A stretch of 44,701 nucleotides of DNA from Bacillota bacterium (lineage in GTDB: Bacteria > Bacillota_I > Bacilli_A > RF39 > UBA660), in NCBI GenBank assembly GCA_023430885.1, contig JAEYYH010000013.1:1-44701 (forward strand). Direction: 5' to 3'. The notes under the pieces are model-generated. The model was not told the origin of the DNA, did no database searches, and saw only the letters and a program-made list of their open reading frames with translations. Position numbers and translations under genes: made by a program. Below, piece after piece: positions 7,901 to 16,060 of this stretch. Numbering within the stretch: the stretch's first letter is position 1; each line of letters starts with the position of its first letter.

Positions 7901-8670
7901 CCTATAAAATTTACTATAAATGGCCCTAAAACCAAAAGTAATATAAGTGGAACAATGAATAATACTGATACTATACTAATTTTGTTAGGTAACTTATTCA
8001 TTCGCTCTTTTATTTCCAATAACTGCTTGTCTCTTAGAAAATCAATTTGATTATTCATGGTATCAAGAATATTACTTCCAAATATACTTGTTTGAGTCAT
8101 ATTTAATATAATATTATTGATTGTCTCAGATGGAATTCTTTGCTTCATCCCCTCTAGAGTTTCAATTAAAGATTTTCCAAATCTAATTTCTAGAAGTGTT
8201 TTTTTAAACTCATCAGATAATTCAGATTGAACATTATCCACTGTTATTTCAAGTGAGTTTTCAAGATTACGTCCTGATTCTAAAGTAAGTGTTAGAATTT
8301 CAAAAAAGTTTAACGCATCGTGATCTAGTTTTGATATTCTTCTTTTAATTGGACTAGTAATCATAACATAGTAATATCCATAATATACTGCTACTGTTGC
8401 TACCGGAGCTAAAACATAACTAAAATCAGCAAATATCAATACTATAACAAATGTTATAATACACAAGAGTAACCTTGTATTAAGGAAACTACCTACTGTT
8501 AAATTAGTTTTTCCCATCATAGATATCATACTAGAAATTAACTTAATATCCTTTTTACGATATATTTTGTTAATTATACTACTATCTAATTCATCTTCTG
8601 ATTTTTTATTCTTTAATTTTAATCGCTTTGTTTCTTTATTAGCATTATTATTTATCCTATTCTTAATCAC
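7897..8670 (-). CDS. tadC: TadC-like inner membrane platform protein (T2SSF domain)
   Basis: This 257-residue membrane protein carries a GspF/T2SSF domain (FFEILTLTLESGRNLENSLEIT, then FGKSLIETLEGMKQRIPSETINNII). Two N-terminal membrane segments lie around residues 65-105, and one or more C-terminal segments lie around 230-255. It pairs with the TadB-like protein to form the platform that the TadA ATPase drives. It starts with GTG at 8670 after AAGGATG, four bases past the tadB stop. It is the last gene of the tad operon; I see no clear hairpin after it. Confidence 0.87.
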   Translation of the reverse strand: MIKNRINNNANKETKRLKLKNKKSEDELDSSIINKIYRKKDIKLISSMISMMGKTNLTVGSFLNTRLLLCIITFVIVLIFADFSYVLAPVATVAVYYGYYYVMITSPIKRRISKLDHDALNFFEILTLTLESGRNLENSLEITVDNVQSELSDEFKKTLLEIRFGKSLIETLEGMKQRIPSETINNIILNMTQTSIFGSNILDTMNNQIDFLRDKQLLEIKERMNKLPNKISIVSVLFIVPLILLLVLGPFIVNFIG

Positions 8671-8674
8671 TTTA

Positions 8675-10168
8675 TCACATCCTTACTTTCATTATTTTAT
8701 TTACTACTAATATATATGATATATAAAGTATTAATATAAAAATAAATAAAATCAATCCTATTTCAGTTGTAAAGAAAACTGAAAAATAACTTGAATCTAT
8801 AAAACTAATTAAACTGAAAAAAGCAATTGGAACTACAAACAATATATTCTTAATAACTTTAGACGAACTTGTTAAAGCATTAAGTTCTAACTTTAATTTC
8901 TTTTTACTAAATAAAGACTTTTCTATTGCACTAAATACTTTTACAATATTACCACCGGTTTTATTTAAAATAGTAAGTGATGCGGTTAAATATGACGCTT
9001 CTTCAACATTAACTCTTTCAGCAAACCTTTTAAAAACTGTGTTTAAATCAAGTCCAAATGATAATTCTACATATATTTTAGAAAATTCTTTAGCAATTGG
9101 CCCATCAAGTTCAGTAGTAACTAGACTAACTGCTTGACTTATACTTCTTCCTGATTTAAATGCATTATTCATTATAATAATTGCCTGTAATAAGTCATTT
9201 TCTATTTTATTGCGATATATTTTATATTTTATAGCATAATAAATATCTAATATCAAAATCCCTGCTAAGAATGGAATAATCCACTCATATATATGTAATA
9301 CTCTTAACTTCAGTGCAAAAGAACAAATTGCTACAATTATAAATAGTGCACCAAATGTTAATTTTATTGATACAAGATCAATACTATTTAATTCTCCATT
9401 ATATATTACCGTAAATTTTTCAAAGCGTTTTGCATAGTTTTTTATAATAACTGATTTCTCTAAAATTCTACTTTTCATTTTAATGTACTTTGTTAAAAGC
9501 CCTGATAATTTATCTAATAATGAAACTTCATTATTTTCAAGAGATTCTACTGAAAATTTTGCAATACGATTCTCTAATTTTACGCTACGTCTATATCTAA
9601 ATAAAGCTATTACTAGGACTAACAATCCTAGTGCTATTCCTGATTGAATAAGAATTAGATATGGATTTTGTTCTTTTATAACATTAACATATACTGTTTT
9701 AGAAGTCACATTGCCAGCATCATCATTAGCCGTATATATTAGTTGTTTTTGTCCTGTTGTTGTAAAATCAAGTTCATTATAGTTTGTTGTCAATTGTTCT
9801 TTTATATTACCATCATGATTATCAGTTGCAGTAACATTTGAAAATAGATTGAAAGTTGTTCCTTGTTCAATTGTAATTTTATTTTCTGATACTGTTATAA
9901 TAGGTTTTTCTTTATCGATAGAATATTCTGGGCTAGTAAAAGTACTATAGCCATTTATATCCTTCACTATTACTTCTATAGAATATACCCCCGTATCAGT
10001 AAAACTAAAATTAACTGGAACATTTATAGACGTATCATTAAGATATATCTTACCATCCTTGTAAACAGTATATTCAAATGAATATACATCACTTGGAGGT
10101 GTAAATGTTAGATTAATATCTTGATTTGTTAAGGTATTATCTAAACTAAAACCATTATTATTTATCAT
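8675..10168 (-). CDS. tadB: TadB-like platform protein with an N-terminal Ig-like extracellular region
   Basis: A 497-residue protein. Residues 1-165 are Thr/Asn/Asp-rich beta sequence with two Ig/DUF5011-like repeats (DTGVYSIEVIVKDINGYST; TATDNHDG, then TANDDAGNVTSKTVYVNV). A membrane segment follows at about 170-190, with basic RYRRSVKLENR after it. A second hydrophobic pair lies near 275-315, then a T2SSF domain (NNAFKSGRSISQAVSLV, LSFGLDLNTVFKRFAERV), and two C-terminal segments near 435-490. The basic residues after the first segment place the Ig-like part outside, yet no signal peptide precedes it. TadB proteins normally lack this domain. The gene sits between tadA and tadC, with AGGTGA before ATG 10168. 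Confidence 0.88.
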   Translation of the reverse strand: MINNNGFSLDNTLTNQDINLTFTPPSDVYSFEYTVYKDGKIYLNDTSINVPVNFSFTDTGVYSIEVIVKDINGYSTFTSPEYSIDKEKPIITVSENKITIEQGTTFNLFSNVTATDNHDGNIKEQLTTNYNELDFTTTGQKQLIYTANDDAGNVTSKTVYVNVIKEQNPYLILIQSGIALGLLVLVIALFRYRRSVKLENRIAKFSVESLENNEVSLLDKLSGLLTKYIKMKSRILEKSVIIKNYAKRFEKFTVIYNGELNSIDLVSIKLTFGALFIIVAICSFALKLRVLHIYEWIIPFLAGILILDIYYAIKYKIYRNKIENDLLQAIIIMNNAFKSGRSISQAVSLVTTELDGPIAKEFSKIYVELSFGLDLNTVFKRFAERVNVEEASYLTASLTILNKTGGNIVKVFSAIEKSLFSKKKLKLELNALTSSSKVIKNILFVVPIAFFSLISFIDSSYFSVFFTTEIGLILFIFILILYISYILVVNKIMKVRM

Positions 10169-10176
10169 ACTATCAC

Positions 10177-11499
10177 CTATTTTTCAAATATATCTTTTAT
10201 ACTATCTACACCAAATGCTTTCATTGTTTCATATACCTTTGGTGTGTATTTATTTTGAATAAATTCACCTTCAACATCACCATTATCAAGTATACCAGTT
10301 TGTTTAAAAGCAAATATCTGTTTAAGCTCAATTACGTCATCTTTAAATCCAACTAATTCAGAGATATCAACAACTCTTCTTCGGCCATCAGAGAATCTTT
10401 CTGTTTGAACAACAATATTAATTGCTTTCTCGATGTATTCACGAATTGCTTTAACTGGTATTTCCATACCAGACATTAAAATTAGCGTTTCTAATCTATT
10501 TAAAGTATCTATTGGTCCATTTGCATGCATAGTAGTTAAACTACCTGAGTGACCTGTATTCATGGCTTGAAGCATATCAAAAGCCTCACCACCACGACAT
10601 TCACCTACTATAATACGATCTGGTCTCATACGAAGAGAATTAATTACTAAATCTCTTATTGTTATAGCTCCTTGTCCTTCATAATTAGTAAGCCTTGTTT
10701 CTAGTGAAACTACATGTGGTTGTTTTAACCTAAGTTCCGCTGCATCTTCAATAGTTACAATACGTTCATCGTGCCCTATAAAAGAAGACAATACATTAAG
10801 AAGAGTTGTTTTACCACTACCAGTACCACCACAAATAATAATATTTAGTTTAGCTTGAACACAAGCTTCTAAAAATCTTGCCATATATGGGGTTAAAGTT
10901 CCTGTTCTTAAAAAATCATCTATTGTTACCATATCTTCTTTAAACTTACGAATAGTAAGAGTTGGACCCTTTATAGAAAGTGGCGCAATAATAGCATTAA
11001 GCCTAGACCCATCTGCAAGTCTTGCATCGACCATTGGATTAGCTGCATCAATAGTTCTACCTATTGGTTGAATCATTCTTTGAATTGTTCTTATAATATG
11101 ATCATCATTAATAAAGGAAATACTATCGTCTTTGCTAACACGACCATCAATTTCTATATATATTTGATCAATACCATTAACCATTATTTCTGTAATATTA
11201 GGGTCTTCCATAAGTTCTGTTATAGGCCCACAACCATTTATTTCATTGTCTATCATATTATAGATATATGAAATTTCAACGCCTGTCAAATCATATCCTT
11301 CTATAGTAGCATCTACTTGCTTTTTTATAAAATCGTCAAGTACGCCATTTGAATCAATATGATTATCAATTAAATTTTGAATTATCTTATTTCTAAGTTC
11401 ATCAAGTAATACCTTATTAGGAAAAGTTTCATAATCAGTAGTTTCAACATATTTATTTTTTTTAACATTAACTTGAAATTCTTCTATAAAACTCTTCAT
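10177..11499 (-). CDS. tadA: TadA/CpaF-type secretion ATPase
   Basis: This 440-residue hexameric ATPase energises Flp pilus assembly. Visible motifs are ITEIMVNG in the N-terminal domain, Walker A CGGTGSGKTTLLNVLSSF near residue 220, the Asp/Glu box VTIEDAAELRL, Walker B MRPDRIIVGECRGGEAFDML near 290, and the His box GHSGSLTTMHANGP near 316. The length is typical. It follows the TadZ-like gene by one base and is followed closely by tadB, which fixes its role as the Tad motor rather than a conjugation VirB11. Confidence 0.95.
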   Translation of the reverse strand: MKSFIEEFQVNVKKNKYVETTDYETFPNKVLLDELRNKIIQNLIDNHIDSNGVLDDFIKKQVDATIEGYDLTGVEISYIYNMIDNEINGCGPITELMEDPNITEIMVNGIDQIYIEIDGRVSKDDSISFINDDHIIRTIQRMIQPIGRTIDAANPMVDARLADGSRLNAIIAPLSIKGPTLTIRKFKEDMVTIDDFLRTGTLTPYMARFLEACVQAKLNIIICGGTGSGKTTLLNVLSSFIGHDERIVTIEDAAELRLKQPHVVSLETRLTNYEGQGAITIRDLVINSLRMRPDRIIVGECRGGEAFDMLQAMNTGHSGSLTTMHANGPIDTLNRLETLILMSGMEIPVKAIREYIEKAINIVVQTERFSDGRRRVVDISELVGFKDDVIELKQIFAFKQTGILDNGDVEGEFIQNKYTPKVYETMKAFGVDSIKDIFEK

Positions 11500-11500
11500 A

Positions 11501-12325
11501 CTACTCTTCTTCCCCTCTCTTTAATTCATCATTTTTAGTTTGATTTGATAATTCGTTTTCAATTTTCTGAACATCACCAATAATTACTTTAGCAATTTCT
11601 TCAAAATCTTTAATATCTTTTCTATGATGTGCCCTAATACCGCTATCCAAAGTCAAAATAACACCATCCATAAAATATTTATCTATATTTTTAATAAAAA
11701 ATCTATCAGTAACAATATAATCAATATTTGCATTCATAATATTTTCCATATCGCTTTTAGTAAAATAACTTTTATAAATGCGATTTGCCTCATTTAAAAA
11801 TATCTTATATTTTTTATTACCCATATCTTTAAATATTGAAACCATAGTACGCATATTTTTTAAATTAACTGCGTCATTATTAATAACATATATAATTAAA
11901 TCACTGTAATCAAATGTTACTAAATTAAATGGTGATAAATCATCAGCTGTATCAACAACTATTAAATCATATTTGTTACAGTATTTATCAAATACCAACT
12001 GTAAATAACTAGCATTGATTTTATTAGCATTTCTTGGATCTTTTGCAGCTGGTATTATATCAATATTTTCATTATAATTAGTTACATATTCATCTAGCCC
12101 CTTAAATGTATTATTATTTAAGTCATTAACTAATAAAAACATATCTGATTTAACATCTAAGTTTAAAGCGGCTGCTATAGTACCAGTATATAAATCCAAA
12201 TCTATTACAAGTACTTTTTTTCCTAATGTAGAAAAAGTTCCAGCAACACAAAGTGCAGTTGTTGTCTTGCCTGTACCACCACTTACTGATGTTATTGTTA
12301 ATATTTTAGCCTTTTTTAATGCCAT
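11501..12325 (-). CDS. tadZ: TadZ/CpaE-like ParA/MinD ATPase
   Basis: A 274-residue P-loop ATPase of the MinD/ParA superfamily, which in tad loci localises the pilus machine at the cell pole or membrane. The deviant Walker A is SVSGGTGKTTTALCVAG near residue 13, with Walker A' VLVIDLDLYTG near 38 and LIVVDTADDLSPF near 142. It lacks the N-terminal receiver-like domain of proteobacterial CpaE/TadZ and begins almost at the P-loop. The C-terminus is charged (NELSNQTKNDELKRGEEE). An AAGGAAGGGG site precedes ATG 12325, one base after the TadE-like stop. Confidence 0.87.
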   Translation of the reverse strand: MALKKAKILTITSVSGGTGKTTTALCVAGTFSTLGKKVLVIDLDLYTGTIAAALNLDVKSDMFLLVNDLNNNTFKGLDEYVTNYNENIDIIPAAKDPRNANKINASYLQLVFDKYCNKYDLIVVDTADDLSPFNLVTFDYSDLIIYVINNDAVNLKNMRTMVSIFKDMGNKKYKIFLNEANRIYKSYFTKSDMENIMNANIDYIVTDRFFIKNIDKYFMDGVILTLDSGIRAHHRKDIKDFEEIAKVIIGDVQKIENELSNQTKNDELKRGEEE

Positions 12326-12326
12326 A

Positions 12327-12719
12327 CTATGACCCCTTCCTTATGTCTTTTACCAAATCAGTAATATCTCCAACATAATCTGATGCTATTTTATAACTAG
12401 CATCTTTATATATATTTGAAAATATACTTTGCTTATCTCTTGTTATATTAATCTCTATACTGTTTGCATCTATTTGAATATCTAATCTCTGTACATCGTC
12501 TAAATTAGAATTAATTAGTTTAGTAATTTTTTCTTGTAATGTAACTTCTTGTAAATTTATATTATCAAGTCCATAATTTATTATATCTTTTACAACATTG
12601 TCAGTTTTTCTTTTTTCTACATATAGAAACCCTACATCTACAATTAATGCAAGTAACATAAGTATTACCGGTATTAGTAATACAAAAGCTACTAATACTT
12701 GTCCTCTACTATCCTTCAT
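12327..12719 (-). CDS. TadE/TadG-like pseudopilin
   Basis: A 130-residue minor pilin-like protein. The N-terminus MKDSRGQVLVAFVLLIPVILMLLALIVDVG has the TadE-type helix, with Gly-Gln at the presumed cleavage site but Ala where Glu is usual at +5. A soluble head follows with alternating strands (RLDIQIDANSIEINI). It overlaps the preceding TadE-like gene by 11 bases, so it is translationally coupled. The lost Glu could mean non-canonical processing. Confidence 0.82.
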   Translation of the reverse strand: MKDSRGQVLVAFVLLIPVILMLLALIVDVGFLYVEKRKTDNVVKDIINYGLDNINLQEVTLQEKITKLINSNLDDVQRLDIQIDANSIEINITRDKQSIFSNIYKDASYKIASDYVGDITDLVKDIRKGS

Positions 12720-13083
12720 TTGCTACTTCCTTTTTAGAATATACTGTTCTATCTACTGACAAAGTATAATTTTTACCTAATATATTATTTAATCCGGGTG
12801 TAATGATATTTATATCTTTTGAAATGGAAACTTTTGTTAATTCCTCTCCTACATTTTTAATATCTAAATTTATATTTTCAACCGAAGCATACGCAGCCAT
12901 TTTTTGGTTCTCACCTTGTTCATATAATTCTACTACCGTATCAAGTGTGTTTTCTAAGTTATATTTCTTATATATAATATTTCCTAAGTCTACCATAGCC
13001 ATAATAATAAAGATAAAAATAGGCATTACAAGTACAAATTCTACTAAGGCTTGTCCCTTATTATTATTTATCTTTTTTACCAT
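12709..13083 (-). CDS. TadE-like pseudopilin
   Basis: A 124-residue minor pseudopilin with a clear N-terminal motif NNNKGQALVEFVLVMPIFIFII, with Glu at +5 after Gly, and a 95-residue head. The basic MVKKIN leader is short, as in the Flp family. It is the second tad gene, separated from flp by a hairpin, and overlaps the next TadE/G-like gene. The ribosome binding site is weak. Confidence 0.87.
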   Translation of the reverse strand: MVKKINNNKGQALVEFVLVMPIFIFIIMAMVDLGNIIYKKYNLENTLDTVVELYEQGENQKMAAYASVENINLDIKNVGEELTKVSISKDINIITPGLNNILGKNYTLSVDRTVYSKKEVANEG

Positions 13084-13140
13084 ATCATCACACTCGCATA
13101 TCTTAATAAAATTATATCAAAATTTGACCAATTAAACAAT

Positions 13141-13175
13141 AAAAAAAGAAGAAGTACACAAATATTTCTTCTTCA
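13141..13175 (-). terminator. Hairpin with T run between flp and the tad assembly genes
   Basis: GAAGAAG (13148-13154) pairs with CTTCTTC (13168-13174), and a run of seven A on the plus strand gives a T run on the transcript. Its location fits partial termination that leaves abundant pilin mRNA and less assembly mRNA. Confidence 0.7.
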
Positions 13176-13186
13176 TCTTTTATCTA

Positions 13187-13378
13187 TTATTTATCAGCAC
13201 AGTATCCTTCACCAGGATTCTCACCTGCAACATAAACTTTATCAATTAAATTACAGGAAGATTTAGTAACAGAATCTTGCAAATATCCACCAAGTAATTT
13301 AACTAGACTTACTACTACAACACTAATAACCGCAATTATTAATAAATATTCTACTAAAGCTTGCCCTTTATTATTCAT
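13187..13378 (-). CDS. flp: Flp-family major pilin
   Basis: A 63-residue prepilin with the Flp motif: MNNKGQALVEYLLIIAVISVVVV has Gly before the cleavage site, Glu at +5 and the Flp-specific Tyr at +6. After one hydrophobic helix come only about 35 residues with two cysteines (SSCNL and GYCADK) that may form a disulfide. It is the first gene of the tad operon with a strong TAGGAGG ribosome binding site, as expected for an abundant subunit. Confidence 0.92.
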   Translation of the reverse strand: MNNKGQALVEYLLIIAVISVVVVSLVKLLGGYLQDSVTKSSCNLIDKVYVAGENPGEGYCADK

Positions 13379-13417
13379 AAAAATCCTCCTACAATATTTT
13401 CTATTTTATATACTCTA

Positions 13418-13446
13418 ATTTTATACTTTTTATATTTTTTTGTCAA
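13418..13446 (-). promoter_or_regulatory. Promoter of the flp-tad operon
   Basis: TTGACA (13441-13446) and TAAAAT (13418-13423) on the minus strand with a 17-base spacer; divergent from the DUF192 gene. Confidence 0.7.
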
Positions 13447-13456
13447 TTACTTTTTA

Positions 13457-13465
13457 TGCTATAAT
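13457..13465 (+). promoter_or_regulatory. Extended -10 promoter of the DUF192 gene
   Basis: TGCTATAAT is an extended -10 element. Only six bases separate it from the GGTGAG ribosome binding site, so the transcript would have almost no leader. Confidence 0.5.
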
Positions 13466-13481
13466 ATAAATGGTGAGTAAT

Positions 13482-13772
13482 ATGAAAAAGTTAGATATTC
13501 TTATATGTAAAAGTTTTTTTTCTAGATTCAGAGGATTAATGCTAAAGAAAAAAATTGATTATATTTTATGTTTTCCAAAATGTAATAGTATTCATACAAT
13601 GTTTATGCTTATAAGTATTGATGTATATATGACTGATAAAAATAATAAAATAATATATATTTATAAAAATTTAAAGCCTGGAAAGATTATACTTCCTAAG
13701 AAAAATGTTTATTATACTTATGAAACACCACTAAATTATTATAATTATAAACTTAATGATTATATAAAATAA
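13482..13772 (+). CDS. DUF192 family protein
   Basis: A 96-residue small soluble protein matching the DUF192 pattern: SRFRGLMLKK near residue 12, then CFPKCNSIHTMFMLISIDVYM near 30-50, and NLKPGKIILPKKN near 67. The function of this family is not established. GGTGAG precedes ATG 13482, which I prefer to the in-frame ATG at 13470 that lies over that site. It is divergent from flp, one of few plus-strand genes, and ends at a bidirectional terminator. It has no signal peptide, although many family members elsewhere are exported. Confidence 0.82.
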   Translation: MKKLDILICKSFFSRFRGLMLKKKIDYILCFPKCNSIHTMFMLISIDVYMTDKNNKIIYIYKNLKPGKIILPKKNVYYTYETPLNYYNYKLNDYIK

Positions 13773-13796
13773 ACAATTTAATTACTTAAATTGTTT
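13771..13796. terminator. Bidirectional terminator between convergent genes
   Basis: AAACAATTTA (13771-13780) pairs with TAAATTGTTT (13787-13796), with T runs on both sides, serving the DUF192 gene (+) and the 248-residue gene (-). Confidence 0.8.
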
Positions 13797-14528
13797 TTTA
13801 TTACATATATCCACTAAATTAATGTTTTTAAAATAAATAGGATATAACTTTATGAATTTATCTAACTTCAATTTTAGAAATGGTTCACTATGTGGATCTT
13901 GATTATATCTTGCAATGCAATAATCTATAATATTAAATAAATCGTTAGTATCAAAACCCGGAAAGGTCTTATTAATACTGAATAATTTATCATTAACTTT
14001 ATCAAGTAATTCTGGATAATAACTAAGTAAGGTAATATACCTATTTCTAATAGTTTCAAAGTCTTGATCTATAGCTAATTTTTCGATTAAATCAGAATTA
14101 TCCCTAATAAAACCATCTGGCTTACTTGGATGTCTATATACTTTTAATGCATTTTCTTTTTCTAAGTTTTTTATCACTCTTGATAAATTTTCTATCTTTT
14201 CCTCGCCAAGAACTGGTTCTTCTACACTACTTACAACTTGATTTAAACTGGTATTCAAATTTTTGAAATTGCTACCATCTAAAGTATAAATAAATGCTGA
14301 ACTTTTATACATTATGTCAAATGCACCAGGAATTCTCTCAATCAAATGATATGATCCGTTTTTATTATCTTTTCCTAAACTATAGGTAAATTCTGATTCG
14401 CATTCATGAGAAGTTAAAATAGCAATTATTTTATTATTTGTAGCATATACATACTCTCCATGTATAGTTTTACGTTTTTTTATAACATCTTGTTTAGAAA
14501 CACTACTACCATGATATACTACTTTCAT
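13782..14528 (-). CDS. Hypothetical protein with an ADP-ribosyltransferase-like N-terminus
   Basis: A 248-residue soluble protein of unrecognised family. The N-terminal VVYHGSSVSKQDVIKK and IHGEYVYATNNKIIAILTS resemble the HG-S and YAT-x-A motifs of small RNA phosphotransferase/ADP-ribosyltransferase-fold proteins. This is a motif-level resemblance only, and the family's other catalytic residues are not obvious. The C-terminal half (from about residue 110) is helical and rich in Leu, Lys and Asp. The gene lies between the DUF192 gene and obgE with its own end. The ATG at 14528 is preceded by an AGGTGAT site. Confidence 0.7.
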   Translation of the reverse strand: MKVVYHGSSVSKQDVIKKRKTIHGEYVYATNNKIIAILTSHECESEFTYSLGKDNKNGSYHLIERIPGAFDIMYKSSAFIYTLDGSNFKNLNTSLNQVVSSVEEPVLGEEKIENLSRVIKNLEKENALKVYRHPSKPDGFIRDNSDLIEKLAIDQDFETIRNRYITLLSYYPELLDKVNDKLFSINKTFPGFDTNDLFNIIDYCIARYNQDPHSEPFLKLKLDKFIKLYPIYFKNINLVDICNKKQFK

Positions 14529-14561
14529 GATGTATCACCTACTCTAAAATAATTATAACAT

Positions 14562-14589
14562 AAAAAAATAGACTTAAGTCTATTTTTTA
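14562..14589 (-). terminator. Terminator of obgE
   Basis: A nearly perfect palindrome centred between 14575 and 14576 (AAAATAGACTT/AAGTCTATTTT) is followed by a T run on the minus strand and overlaps the obgE stop. Confidence 0.8.
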
Positions 14590-15861
14590 TTCTTTATATT
14601 CAAATTCTAAATCTAAGATTCTAACATTATCGCCTTCAACTGCACCTAATTCTCTTAGTTTAGCATCAATTCCCATTTTGCGTAATTTGTTAGCAAATCT
14701 ATTTGCTGCTTCATCAGTTCTAAAACTTGTCATACGAAGCATCTTTTCTACTTCTTTACCACGAACTACCCATGTATTACCTTCACGAGAAATGGTAAAT
14801 GGTTTTTCGCGTTCAAATTTATATAAAACATGACTCTCTATTTCTTCATCTTCATATAATGGTTGTCTTTGAATACTATCAAGTAAATCAGCCATCTTCG
14901 TAAGAACTGCATCTATACCTGTACCAGTAGCTGCTGATATAGGAAATACTTCAATATCTTTTACCTGTTTTCTAAACTTTTCTAAGTTTTCTTCAGAACC
15001 AGGAGTATCCATTTTATTGGCTATTATTATTTGTGGTTTCTTTAAAATCTTCTTACTGAAATCATCTAATTCTTTATTAATAGTTAGATAATCTTCATAA
15101 GGATCTCTACCTTCCCAAGCACTCATATCAATGATATGAGCTATGACTCTTGTTCTTTCAATATGTCTTAAGAACTTATCTCCAAGCCCTTCGCCTAAAG
15201 AAGCGCCCTTTATAAGTCCAGGTAAATCAGCTACTACAAAACTTCTATTATCTTTTGTTTTTACAACACCTAAATTAGGAGATAGCGTAGTAAAATGATA
15301 TGCTGCTATTTTTGGTTTAGCGGCACTAATTTTAGAAATAAATGTAGACTTTCCTACACTAGGTAGTCCTACAAGACCTACATCAGCTAGTAATTTTAAT
15401 TCTACTTTTATTTTTCTATATTCTCCTGGCTCACCATTTTCAGCATAAGAAGGGGCTGGATTAGCGCGTGTAGCAAATGCAATATTACCTCTACCACCAC
15501 GACCACCATATGCAGCTATAACCTCTTCATCTTTTTTAGTAAGATCGGCTATAATTAAACCAGTTTCATAATCAGTAACTACAGTCCCTTGTGGAACTTT
15601 AACAATAACGTCATCTGCTCCAGCACCATGTTTACCTTTACCTTCACCATTTTCCCCTTTATTACCTTTAATAACTCTTTTATATCTTAAATCTAGTAAT
15701 GTATTTAATCCTTCATCTACTTTAAAAATAATGTTAGATCCTTTACCACCATTACCACCAAATGGTCCTCCCATTTCAACATATTTCTCACGTCTAAATG
15801 CTAAACAACCATTTCCTCCATCGCCAGCTTGTAATTCGAGTGTAACCTCATCAACGAACAT
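14587..15861 (-). CDS. obgE: Obg family GTPase
   Basis: A 424-residue GTPase involved in ribosome assembly and the stringent/stress response. Residues 1-155 form the Gly-rich Obg fold (GDGGNGCLAFRREKYVEMGGP, GGRGGRGNIAFATR). The G domain has G1 GLPSVGKST near 165, G3 DLPGLIKGASLGEGLG near 211, and G4 NKMD near 281. The C-terminal OCT domain starts near residue 345. ATG 15861 (MFVDEVTLEL) is preceded by AAGGGG; the first in-frame Met at 15906 is not homologous to Obg. It occupies the end of the spoIVFA-rplU-rpmA-obg cluster conserved in Bacilli. Confidence 0.97.
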   Translation of the reverse strand: MFVDEVTLELQAGDGGNGCLAFRREKYVEMGGPFGGNGGKGSNIIFKVDEGLNTLLDLRYKRVIKGNKGENGEGKGKHGAGADDVIVKVPQGTVVTDYETGLIIADLTKKDEEVIAAYGGRGGRGNIAFATRANPAPSYAENGEPGEYRKIKVELKLLADVGLVGLPSVGKSTFISKISAAKPKIAAYHFTTLSPNLGVVKTKDNRSFVVADLPGLIKGASLGEGLGDKFLRHIERTRVIAHIIDMSAWEGRDPYEDYLTINKELDDFSKKILKKPQIIIANKMDTPGSEENLEKFRKQVKDIEVFPISAATGTGIDAVLTKMADLLDSIQRQPLYEDEEIESHVLYKFEREKPFTISREGNTWVVRGKEVEKMLRMTSFRTDEAANRFANKLRKMGIDAKLRELGAVEGDNVRILDLEFEYKE

Positions 15862-15888
15862 ATTACCACGCCCCTTTTCTATAGCAGT

Positions 15889-15917
15889 ATTATACACTAT
15901 TAACATCGTTTTAACAA
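15889..15917 (-). promoter_or_regulatory. obgE promoter
   Basis: TATAAT (15889-15894) and TTGTTA (15912-15917) on the minus strand with a 17-base spacer. Confidence 0.65.
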
Positions 15918-16030
15918 GAAAAAAGACACTTATATAATGCTCCTTTCAATTATTTAAAAACAACTTTCTTTAACAAAAATATTTAGTTTATTAATCACAA
16001 TCAAATATTTATTTTTTTTATTAAAATATA

Positions 16031-16060
16031 AAAAAATGGGTATTAATTAAAATATCCATT
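16031..16060 (-). terminator. Terminator of the UPF0316 gene
   Basis: AATGGGTATT (16035-16044) pairs with AATATCCATT (16051-16060), followed on the minus strand by a T run. Confidence 0.75.

Noticed and set aside
12803..13266. Two overlapping plus-strand frames across the TadE-like and flp genes
   Set aside because: Both are antisense to genes with clear pilin motifs and lack start signals.
15918..15960. A short GTG-started peptide after an AAAGGAG-like site upstream of obgE
   Set aside because: Only about nine codons, and it lies upstream of or over the obgE promoter, so it would not be a leader peptide of that transcript.
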